A program made the translations under genes and the position numbers. A DNA stretch of 64,000 nucleotides from Atrichornis clamosus (taxonomy: Eukaryota > Chordata > Aves > Passeriformes > Menuridae), in the NCBI GenBank assembly GCA_013400975.1, contig WBMZ01012189.1, forward strand, positions 62,001 through 126,000, given 5' to 3'. Each line of letters begins with the position of its first letter. The first letter of the stretch is position 1. Shown piece after piece: positions 1 through 10,912 of this stretch. Below the pieces are notes generated by a model. That model did no database searches. It was given only the letters and a program-made list of their open reading frames with translations, and was not told the DNA's origin.

Positions 1-370
1 TGCCTGTCTGGTATAGTTTAGATGGATATCTGTCAGGTTCTATCTTGAGACAAATAAGCATTCTTACTAGCTTTTTCCCTACTGAAGTTTAAAAATCACT
101 TTGTTCATGTAGTTGTGCTTGTAAATATGTGCAATGGATAACTTAAGGAGCTAAAATTCATTAATTTATAAAGAAACGTGTATGAAATAATTTTTCCTCA
201 TTTGTTTTTTCCTGTATTTTGCTCTTCTGCAAATATCAATATATTTACCTGTCAGGAAAACACATTAGCTCAATGTGCTTCAGCACTGCTGATTGTAGAA
301 TAGCCTGGGTTGCTGATGCCTTAATGCAAATGAAATAACTATGCATTACATGCCTTTTTCAACAAGGATT

Positions 371-674
371 CTATGTTAGATTGCAGTCCTTCATCAAATC
401 AAAAATCTCATTGTCAATCTCACTGACCCTGTTCAAAGTGATGAACACATTGTGTGACTCATCACCAACATGTCTATTTAATTTTTATCCAACAGAAGAC
501 TCACTGAACTTTGGTAAGCATCTGGCATCAGTGAAAAGCAAAACTGTGACATTTCTCTTGCTGAAACAGTGGAAAGATGTATTGGCAATTACAGCTTTTA
601 GGGCCTTGAAGCACTGCTGTCACTTCATACAAATTTTTACAGAAAGAAAACCACCAGGGACTTCTTTGGATTGA
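371..674 (-). other. Possible degraded coding relic, open on both strands
   Basis: On the minus strand one frame runs from 619 down to a stop at 371-373, about 83 codons with a single internal TAA at 485-487. Its lower part reads like ordinary protein (for example NVFITLNRVSEIDNEIFDLM). The plus strand over 381-674 is also open for 97 codons. One interrupted frame could be a decayed exon, a processed pseudogene or a transposon relic. I do not recognise the protein, and A/T-poor chance openness is an equal explanation. There is no matching splice or poly-A context that settles it. Confidence 0.15.
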
Positions 675-3600
675 AATTAAGAGATGAATCTTAAGTGTAC
701 ACAGTGATATTGGGAATTACATAGAAATCCAGACATCACCATTAACACTCAATCAAAGGAAAAGCAGTCAAACAAAATGTGAAAACTAAAAAATCAAGAT
801 GTCTTTTTATCTAGGTGCAATATATGTACATCTATAGGAAACGGGTGCCCTATGGCACTGCAATCTTAGTGGGAACAGTACGATTTTTTTTGGTTGGTTG
901 GTTTTTGTTTGGTTGTTGTTTTTTCTATTTATTTTTAGTTCAGAACAAAGCAAGAGTGGCAGGGCTACAGTCACACAAACACAAAGCATTTAGATTGGTA
1001 TAAATTTACACTTCATCTTCCTGATTTTCATGTACATCACGCAGACTTATTTTCCTTTTTTTTTCAGCTAAGCCTGATATTTATAGAATGAGTAAATAAA
1101 AACAAATCAAGACTAACTTGAATGAGTATCCCTTTTGCTATTTCAGTACTCTTTTTTCTATCATTCATTTAATATATTATACTCTCAATATCTTCAGAAG
1201 AAAACATTTACTTTGTCTTCCAAGGGGATAATAATTTAATTCCAGAATATAAAGTTTCTAATAATTACCAAAGAGAAGTTAGTTACCATTACCTTGGTAA
1301 CACCATACGAATGTACTAAATAAGCGTTTAATGTGGTTAGCATTACAACTGCCATGAAATCTGTCCTTTAAAATCTTTTTCTTCCAGTTCTTCAGGCAAT
1401 TCTTTAACTGCAAGTCTACCTGAAGATGTTTTCTCAAGACTGCATTGCCCCCACTTCTCTTTATTTTAACCCTTGGAAGAGATTAAAGCAGAGCATTGGC
1501 CCTTAGCGTATTTTTTTTATTTTCCACTGGCCATTGAATTGTACACGTGATTCTCCCTTTGACGTATTTGTGATGTTTACACAGCACATACAGATTTACC
1601 TGTGCCTACCTGCTTAACTTTCATACAGCATTTGAAGCACTGCAACAGAGGCTACACATTTACAACCTGTCGTCCTTGTAGTATAATGTGTGTGGCTATA
1701 AAAACATGTGGTATGTCCCCCACTGAAGGTATGACAGCAGTTTCAGATAGTAGTATATGCACAGCTAGTTAGGGCTTTATTTCCATCTTTCCATGTCCCA
1801 AATTAGACTAGCTCTTTAATTAAAACAAAACAAACAAAAACCCACCCCACAAATAACTCAGAGCTGCCTGGCAAATGAAAACGACCTGGCACAGAAGCAC
1901 AGTGACTGATCTAACCACGTCCGTGTTTGACATAATGCTTTCAAAATACAGCTTTGCTGAGTCCTGACAGAACTCCAGTTACTATTTCCACACTGTTCAT
2001 GTTATTTTTATTCTGTTAAATTGAAAGGGGGAAAAAAAAAAATACATGACACTAGCTCTGGAATAATTTAAAAATAAATAAAGAAACCTCTAATACATTT
2101 TTATATCTGTCAAGTAAAACCAATTAAAGTATCCCTGTGGTGAACATAACTTTAAAGTCTGAGTTTTCTCCTGGATTACACTGTGAGCTGCCTTCTCAGA
2201 GTGATTCATGATCCTCATTATTTCCAGCTTCCAGTTTCCCTGTGCTTGGCTGGGTTATCCAAGCAAATGACCACTCATTTGCAAATAGTGCAAGTTATAC
2301 ATTGCCATAAACAGATCACTTGTGGGTCTCCCAAGCTCTAATAGGCCTCCCAAATCGAACAATACTTCCTAGAGCAGTAAAAAACTATTTTTAACTCTAC
2401 TTTAGCTTATATAAAGCCAGTTAGTGCTTCATTTAGTTTTACTAGAACTAGGACTTTGCACTTTGAATTCCACAATACTCTTCAGTATAAAATAAATCCA
2501 TAATATTTGGAATGGGTGGCTGCATTATTACAAAGCACTGTCCATTACCCTTAAAATAAGAATGACAAATTTGCAGAGCTTGATGCCTCTTGAGCACACC
2601 AGCAAAGATTTATGCTTTTGGCAAAGTTAGTAAATCTTAATAAAGATGAAATTATTTTATATTCTTCCCCTTGACTTCAATACTCCCTTGTTCTTTCCAC
2701 AGTTAGGAGAGTTTACAAAAAACGTCATGCTCCTTGATAACTACACATATCCCAAGAGCAGTTTCACTATTTCTCAGAGAAAATTGCAGGAAATTGGGAA
2801 TAACAGAGATTTAAAAAATAATTGTAACACACGCAATTCTGCTTTATTCTATTTTAAGGAATATTTTTTGAGAAAAAAATCATTTTCATAGAGAGTTTAT
2901 ATAAAGTACAGTATTGTGTGCCTGCTGTTACAAAGCTCTCCAAAACTGTGAAATACATAATCTCTCACTAGATCCTTAAAGATAATTTCATCAGAACTTT
3001 CCTTCAGATCTCAAAACACTAAAACTGCTGAAGACACTTCCCCTCACCCCTACTCTGGTTTATACCTGCCCAACATAACTCCTTCAATATCCAATTGATA
3101 TGTATGTATCTATGTAGATATATCAAGTATCTCTATATAAAATTAATTTTCTCCCACATCAAGATTGGTGATGATATTGTATGAAATATTAGGAGATGCT
3201 GATTACCTTATGAGTGTTATACATGTCAGAACTGCATACACATAGAGTTTGGGGTTTAATTTCTTAACACATTTCTGGTTTTGAACAAGGTGACATTTAA
3301 TAACATTCCCTGGAAAATGGCACTAAAAATGTTAATGCCTTGTTCCAATCAGCATGCCTGTGAAACTGAATGTAACAGCAAGTTTTTTCGTCAGTGCAGT
3401 AACTGTGCATATAACTTTGGCATTGATGAATTCACGGTGTTCTCAGCTATTATTAACTTTTTCCATTTTTGAATAAAAGCTTCATTTTTCTGAAGATAAA
3501 ATTAGTTCATAATTTACAGTGTTTGCTTAGCACAGCGCATGCAATTTCAGGCACCGATAAAGCTAGTAGTTTTTTTGCTCATGTATTTCCTTTGAAGTGC

Positions 3601-4333
3601 CTCAACAGAACTGATTATCAGTGCAGAAAGCAACTGCGTGCAGTGCCAGTAAGTACTTTGTCATGCCAACTAATGCAAAACATTATTTGCAAATATTTCT
3701 GTATAGATAGCATTAATAAGACTCCTTGTTATAATTCAGATCAGGAGTAGGGCTTATGCTATATGTTTAATAAAACTTATTTTAAATAAGACTTTGGGTG
3801 AAACACTGTCTCATGAATCCCTTTGATTGCTTAGCGTAAACAGTTCAGCTTAGATTTAGTTTGATCTCCCTGAAGAAAAAGTTCTCTGGTTCTTAGACTT
3901 AGGATTTTTGGGGTGTTTTCCAGGTACTCATTTATCTCTAACCTAAACTCTCTCATACACTTAGTACACAGACACATGACAGAACCTCAAAATTTCTACA
4001 GTCTTTCAGGTACATCTTCGTTAAATGTCAGTTCTCACTTCTCTACTTATTTCCTCTGTCCCACCCTATATGGAATTTTCATGGTGGTCAAAAGGAGAGT
4101 TTCCCCTTTAATTGAAGAATCCCTCAAATCTAACATAATCTTATCACTTATCACAGAAACCTGAATTCCAGGAGTTAATAGAAACTTGGCTGCATGCAGT
4201 ACCATTAATTTTGGGGGCTGGGAAGGTGCCATTATGAATACAGAGTCTGAGGCCTTACATAACATAGATATTAATCAACCTGATAAAGACAATATATTCT
4301 CATTGAGAGTGCGCCAGAAAGCTCCTCGTGTCT

Positions 4334-4354
4334 AAAAAAAAAAAAAGAAAAAAA
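4334..4354. repeat. Poly-A tract (A13-G-A7)
   Basis: Thirteen A residues, one G, then seven A. It may be the tail of an old retroposed insert or simple slippage. No recognisable element lies immediately upstream. Confidence 0.8.
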
Positions 4355-5784
4355 GAGATATCCTGCATTTGTTTTTTGTCATCTTAACTCATTATTTCAA
4401 AGGACATCCTTTTAAGCTCCTTCTCATGACAAAGTACACCACTAGCTAAAAAAAAAACCCAACCAAAAAACACAGCCCTTAAAAAGTTACAAAATTTATA
4501 AAGAAATCTACTTTATATCCTGTCATAAATTCCTTGGCAGCTAGCACATGTCATTTCACATCTCTGCAGCCTATTCACTCATTGAGGATATAGTTAGTGA
4601 TTTCTGTTGAACATGTCAGGATGCCACAATTACACAGTTCATCCAAAAGAAAAGCACAGAAAACAGCTTCTACTGGTTAATCAATTAATTTAGTGTTAAC
4701 TTCAGGAAAGGAAATGTTGAGCATGTGGAGATATTAAAACAAATATTTTAAAATATCTGACATAAGCTAGGGCAAAAAAATTAAACATCTCTGGCAAGTG
4801 CTGAACAATGATTAACACAAGGCAATACTATATGTTCCAGCAAACATATGTTCTCTGATGATGAAATAATTATATTTGTGTCTACACAACTCTTGCCTGA
4901 ATCTCCTTTAGCTGAAAAAACCATGCTTTAGAAACAAGGAGATGTAGCAGCTGACAGCTCTGTGTACTCCAACTGCAGTCAGTCCATGTCTTTGGAAGAG
5001 TGCTGTGCTGCAAAGACAGCCACTAAAACACAGGAGCTCCAAAACACAAAATGACACCGTGAGCAGGGCAATAATTGGTGTGAAATTACAGACCCCTGCA
5101 TATTTTCACAAGGTGTATTTTGAAGCTCATGTGTGCACTCTTCTAATGACAACATATCTGGAGGCAACACCAAAATCTGTGAAGTTCAGAGAAAAGTCAA
5201 AAACACATATGAGACAGAGGTTGGTTTGCAAGGTCATTACCCCACTGCCTTAAAAGACAACCAGAGCAACGCACTCAACGTGGAATTAAACTTTAACACC
5301 CAGACACTGCAACTGCTAACCATCGTGTCATGGTGCTGTCTAGAAATCACTCAGTATCAGATCACAAAGAGAATTTAGCCATGTCCTCGAAACTGGGACC
5401 CAGTTCAATAAAATATTAATCATGTGTGACTGCTCACATACCTGAAACAAGTGCACACACATTTTGGGGGTTTTTTCTCCTCTTCCTCTTTTGCTTTGTT
5501 TTCCTGCCCCTTAGGGGGTCAAGAACTGACTACCTAATAACACTTCAGGTCAGCAATAGACTGGTTTTAAATTATTTTAAGTAACTTTGACTTGGACAAG
5601 TAAGTTTCAAGAACTTCATGTATTCTGTATCACACTGGCAACACAGAGAGCAAAGCAAATTCTAGACCTGAAACAGCTTTTTGTAAAAAGCAGGAAGATA
5701 TTGACTACCTGTTCTGTAAGAAGAATACTCAGTTTTTATGTTCGTCCTTCACATTTGGCACAGACACGTGGTATTTGCAAAGTT

Positions 5785-6022
5785 TGGGTTAACAACCACC
5801 TTAAACTGAATGTTAGGAAAAGTTTCTTCATCAAAGGGGTTGTCAAGCACTAGAACAGACTGCCGAGGGAAGTGGTGGAGTCACCATCCCTGGGGTTATT
5901 TAAAGGACATGTAGATGTGGCACCTGGGGATATGGTTTAGTGATGGAATTGGCAGTGCTGGGTTAACAGCTGGATTCAAAGACCTCAAAGGTTTTTTCCA
6001 AACTAAATAATACAATGATTCT
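5785..6022 (+). mobile_element. CR1 LINE, 5'-truncated 3' end
   Basis: This is the last roughly 240 bases of a chicken-repeat-1 non-LTR retrotransposon. Diagnostic text includes 'tgttaggaaaagtttcttc', 'gaacagactgccgagggaag', 'tggtggagtcaccatccctg', 'gtagatgtggcacctgggg' and 'ggcagtgctgggttaac'. It ends in the CR1-type terminal 'atgattct' at 6015-6022. Only untranslated and extreme C-terminal sequence is present, so it is a dead 5'-truncated copy. CR1 lacks a poly-A tail and normally makes no clear target duplication, and none is seen. Confidence 0.95.
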
Positions 6023-7980
6023 AGCAAATTAAAAGTAAAAACAAGAGCATCTCAGTTTCGCCATTTTGGAGGAGTTTGGTTACTTCACAATATGATGCAG
6101 TAAATTATTCTAGTTGGCTCCCCCATCCTATACTGGATAAATAATCTTTTGGCAGAAGGAGACAAAAACCATAACAATAATTATTGTGTATGGATTCTGT
6201 CTGGAAAAGAAATTGTTTCTGATAAATTTAGTAAGTTATTAAAAAGTAATTAAAAATGTCCATAAATAAATTATCAATTTAACACTCATTTGGATTCTAG
6301 CTAACAATAAGTTCATTTCTTTGGGTGAATTATTTTGTGTGATTGCAAATATATCTCCGTTAATTTCTCTTTGCCAATGCCTTTCTCTGTTATTTCTCTC
6401 TACTGCAGAGCAGTTAAGATATGTCAATTATTTTGCATTTCCTGGGCAACAGGAGTTTTATTTAATTTTATTTTTTAAGACAATGCCGATTCAAAATCGA
6501 CCTGAAAACAACTTGGAGTGGGGCATAGAGCAAGTAATGAAAAAGATGCATTCTCACATAAGATGCTAGAAATTAGCTGAACATTTCTTTTGTTGTTTTG
6601 TTGGTTTAGTAACCTTGAAAAAGATCTTCTAGGTAGCAAGAGTTAATGAGAAAATCCGACAAGCCTGGTCTTTATCATCCTATAAATATGAGAATCTTTG
6701 GGTTTATTTGTTCTCATATTTCAAGTTTGTAGGACACATCACCTGATCTGGTTAGAAAACATGTCAGAGCACACGAGGTACAAACTCATGTTTGTACTTA
6801 TTCCTTTCTCCCTCCCAGAGAGAGACCCGAGTGGTCAGACAAAACTCTCTTACCTCTACTTTTACTTTCTTATTTAGAACATCCAAAAGAAGGAGAAGCT
6901 GCTTCGTCTCAGTTTTCTGCAGGGTTTTGGAAGAACAGGAGGTTTAACTTTTCTTGGAGGGGGGAGGAATCAACATACCATCCTCACAAAAGACGTATTT
7001 TTAACACTTATTATTTCTGAACTACTTAAACTACTGTAATTCTTCTTCATGAGGCTAAGGGCTCATCAACAAGTCAAGGACCAGGTGTGTTTATTATGCA
7101 TTTCTATTTTTAGAGCACACATATGTTTTAAGCAATATTTTTACAATAATACATCCTTTCTGCCCTGATAATAACAAAATATTTTCAGGAATTAAGGAAT
7201 ATCTGGCTAAATAATTTGTGAAAAGTAATTGTTAATTATATGCTGTCATTTCATAACGGCCCAACCATTTTGAGCACTTTTTAACAGTAAAAATTTGAAG
7301 AAGATCCACTTAATCTAACTGTTCTTCAATAGACTGCCATGAGGCAAGGGGTCACAGTACTTAAAAATAAACCTCTCACTCAGACTGAAGAAACATTTAT
7401 TGATTGCACAGGCTTGAAATAATCTTTAAAGCCTGATGCCTTGCCCTCTGAGGCTGCAAAACACATGGAAATCTAAAACCAAAACAAACAAAAACCCCAA
7501 ATTCCCTCCTACTTAACAACTCTTCTTTTATGAAAGGAAAGCCTCACTCATACAAAATGGTCTTCAAAAATGCAACAGTCTAAGTCAGTATTGAAGAGTT
7601 AATCACGTGTGTACATGGAATTTCACACATTGCCTATGTGCTTTGAAAACATTTACAGAACCTGTAGTGGTTACCCTAAATGTGTGCTAAAGTAACAAGA
7701 GTCAGAAATTGATGATTTTGCTCTTTTTTGTTGTTGTTAACAAAAATCCCCCACAAACAAACAAACAACTAGTATCAGTGACCTACTTTGGCACAAATCA
7801 TCAGCTAAACATTTTCCCCTGGAGTATGACATTATTCTAACATAAATAATGAGTCAGTGAGCACACAGAACAGCATCTGAAATAAACACATTATATACTA
7901 AAATAAGTGTATTGCAGAGCATCAGCTACAGACAGAACCTGACATGTAGCTCAGGAAAAACAACAAAACAAAAATTAAAG
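6023..7980. other. Unique DNA, no recognised gene
   Basis: No repeat or gene is recognised. A 63-nt exon-like segment on the minus strand at 6854-6916, overlapped by an equally good plus-strand splice acceptor, is discussed in the findings. Confidence 0.5.
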
Positions 7981-8215
7981 TTTGGGCTGTTGGGTGTTGG
8001 GCTTTTTTTTTTTTAATCGGTTTATTGGGTGTTGGGCTTTTGATTGGTTGGTTTGTTGGGCTTTGGACTTTGGTTTGTTGGTTGGGTTTCAGGCTTTGGT
8101 TGATTTTTTTTGTTGAGTTTGGGGCTTATTTTTGGTCGGTTTGTTTGTTGGGTTTGGAGCTTTTTCTGATTGGTTTGTTTGTTGGGTTTGGGGCTTTTTT
8201 CGGGTGGGTAGAAAT
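7981..8215. repeat. G/T-rich degenerate minisatellite
   Basis: About 235 bases made almost only of G and T on the plus strand. The core is repeated in several imperfect copies, such as 'ttggtttgtttgttgggttt' followed by a GGGGCTTTTTT-like segment. A T13 run lies at about 8005-8017. The extreme strand asymmetry leaves frames open on both strands (plus 8025-8273, minus 8022-8315), giving low-complexity products rich in Leu/Phe/Trp/Gly or Asn/Lys/Pro/Gln. I read these as repeat artefacts, not genes. Confidence 0.85.
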
Positions 8216-8880
8216 AATTGAAAATATCATAAATAATTACTGCTTCATTTTCAAGTGTAACTGGAGAGTTTAAAAGTCCTGGCTGAGTAACCCTCACCAA
8301 CACAAGCCTGTGCAATTCACACTCTCCGTGGTGATTACACTAAGAGCAGACTAATCTCTTCTCTTTCCAAAACATGCTGCCAAATTAGATGAGTAGAAAC
8401 ATCTGAACTGGAAACTCTCCAGCACAAGAGACAGCTGTCAACACTGCATTCACATGCACTTCAATGAAAACCAGGTTTTCCCAGACTCCTTCATACACTG
8501 AATATAAATCTGTCTTCCCAAAATTTTGAGGAATGGACGCCCTGAGATTTTTGTTTTCTTTTGTTTACCATGATTAACCTTACATTTTACAGTAAATGCT
8601 ACCTCTAGGCTCCAAGAGAAAACAAGCTCTCTCTTCCAATGCAATATAAAGGATAGTTTCACTCTATGCTTAACTGTTCCAAAACAGCCACTCAAGATTC
8701 ATACACAGCTTTCCACATCTAAATTTTAAAAGTACCTTATTTCTCCCTCCTCTTACATCTCTCTCTCTAGTCACTGCACACAACATGAGCTGTTACAGGC
8801 CAAGTGCCACTAGCGGTAATTCCCACGTGAATCCCTCAACAGGCATGCTTGGCTTTTTTCTCCAGTCTTCACATAATATT

Positions 8881-9010
8881 GAAATAAAGATTCAGCATAA
8901 CACATCCAGCACAGTCCATTAAGCATTATTTCTGTATGAAATAGAGAAATAAAGATTCAGCATAACACATCCAGCACAGTCCATTAAGCATTATTTCTGT
9001 ATGAAATAGA
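8881..9010. repeat. Perfect 65-bp tandem duplication
   Basis: The unit 8881-8945, starting 'gaaataaagattcagcataa', is followed immediately by an identical second copy at 8946-9010. Homology stops at both outer edges. No mismatch is visible between copies, so the event is either recent or a sequence-assembly artefact. Confidence 0.97.
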
Positions 9011-10419
9011 GTGTAAACCATCTCCTATACTTTCAACTAAAAATGTTACTTTAACAGTTGTTATTTTTGCCTGTGAATTAGCCAAATCAACCCAACTTAT
9101 TTGCAAATTATTCATGGTTTCAACTGCCCAATTCATGAGAGAGAATGGAATAGTTGAATCAAACAGGGATAACAAATTCTAAGCTAATAAAAAACAGGGG
9201 TTAATACTATAACCCCCTCCCTACCATGCCTTCATTTCCATGAGTTGTAGGAAAGCAGAGACACTCTTGTCATGAAAGACAGAAGACTGAAAAATATTGA
9301 GTAAGGTCTACAAAGGTAGCTGTGCCCAAATCTGTATGTTTGCAGCCATGAGCAGGGATTTTATTTCATAATGTTTGTTAAATGTAACAGTGAGAAAAAG
9401 TCATTCTGTTGAAGTTTTTTTTCTTTTTCCCTGAAGAATATTTCCCAGCATTACCTATGTTACATATTCTGATTTTAAAGCATTCATAGTAGAGATAAAT
9501 AAGTAGACTCTGAAGGACCCTGCCCATATCCCTTTAAATTTAGTGGAAAGTTGGCTGGAACTGTCAAGGGGGAAGAAAAAAATCATTTGCTTTACAGTGA
9601 TGGCTAGTAATCCTTTCTTCATGGATACATCTATAGCCATCCAGGGCCTGATTGCTCTTGCTGTTTTCTCTTACTGAATTTCATGAGCCATTGATAATAT
9701 ATGAAGATTACAAAAGCAATGTATAGCAATTTCAGATGCAATAGTGCAGTATTTCAAACATTGGCACAAGACATCAAGAGATAGAGTTAACCCATGTTTA
9801 TTACAAAGAAAATGACAAATTTTAAGATACCATGTTTCACTTGTGATTTTATGCGTTACTTTGATTTGCAGATATTCAGCATTCCCTTCCATGCCTCATT
9901 TATTCAGCTGCTGATAACATACAGATTCAGCTTGCTAATGCAGCAAAACCAACCTTATCCAGAGAGGACATCAGCATGAGAATTAACCCTGAGTGACAGA
10001 AGCTGATCTGTACTTAGTAACTGCTAAATAGTTTGACTTTCCTAGGAAATGCAGTTGTGAGGGGATAGACAGGAGGTCTAGAATAAATTCCCTCAACATC
10101 AGGTCTGAACAGTCTAAATGGCAATTTGTCTATTTTGATTGATAACTTGAGAGTTATTACTATAGCTCTGTAAGTGTAACAAGAAAATATTTTTAGCTCA
10201 AAATGCAAAATATTAAAATTAATGCAGTCTCTTTATGTGGGAGAGAACATTTTAAATACACTAAAACCACAATACTTCATACAGATGGATAGAGGGATGG
10301 CTAGATAAATCTTCACACAGAAATTTCATAAGGCAGGCTAGATTTATGCAAAAACTCTGAAGATGTGAGAAATTATGTCTAGAAAACCAAGAAAAAGCAA
10401 CAACCCAAAAGCAACCAAA
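9011..10419. other. Unique DNA, no recognised gene
   Basis: I see nothing here beyond AT-rich unique sequence and short chance open frames. Confidence 0.6.
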
Positions 10420-10912
10420 GAACTGGAGTGCTGTGTCCTGTTCTGGGCTCCTCAGTACAAGCATGGAGCTACTGGAGAGGGTCCAGAGGAGGTCACAAAG
10501 ATGATGAGGGGTCTGGAGCATCTCTGCTATGAGGAGAGACTGCAGGAGCTGGGCCTGTTTAGTCTGGAGAAGAGAAGACTCAGAGGGGTCCCAATGCACA
10601 TCAATATCTCAAAGGCGGGTGCCAAGAGGATGGAGCCAGACTCTTTCCAGTGGTGCCCAGTGACAGGACAAGGAGCACTGGCCATAAACTAAACACAAGA
10701 AGTTTCACTGCAACGTGAGGAAGAACATTTTTACCTTGAAGGTAGCAGAGCACTGGAACAGGCTGCCCAGGGAGGGTTGGAGTCTCCCTCTCTGGAGACA
10801 CTCAGAACCCACCTGTGCAACCTGCTCCAGGTGATCCTGCCTTGGCAGGGGGGTTGGGCTGGATGGTTTCCAGAGGTCACTTTCAACCCTGACAATTTTG
10901 GGACTCTGTGAA
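10420..10912 (+). mobile_element. CR1 LINE, about 490-bp 3' fragment
   Basis: A longer CR1 copy reaching from the end of the reverse transcriptase gene to the 3' end. Diagnostic text includes 'gctgtgtcctgttctgggct', 'tggagctactggagagggtc', 'gatgatgaggggtctggagc', 'gtgcccagtgacaggacaag' and 'gaacaggctgcccaggg'. The end near 10912 reads like the usual CR1 terminus (ttttgggactctgtga). The coding frame is broken. The open frames over 10261-11118 on both strands come from this repeat and are not host genes. Confidence 0.95.

Larger units (their letters stand above)
1..5784. other. AT-rich unique DNA, no recognised gene
   Basis: I see no gene or recognisable repeat here. Contents are T- and A-rich stretches, a poly-A tract near 4334, and a block at 371-674 that is open on both strands (listed separately). 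The open frames of 60-97 codons have no recognisable domain and no clear exon structure. Confidence 0.6.

Noticed and set aside
3913..4330. Possible LINE endonuclease fragment (LITET-like text on the plus strand)
   Set aside because: Only a handful of residues resemble the motif, a stop follows at once, and no neighbouring LINE text supports it.
8022..8315. Overlapping 97- and 82-codon frames on both strands
   Set aside because: They are translations of a G/T-only minisatellite and are low complexity on both strands.
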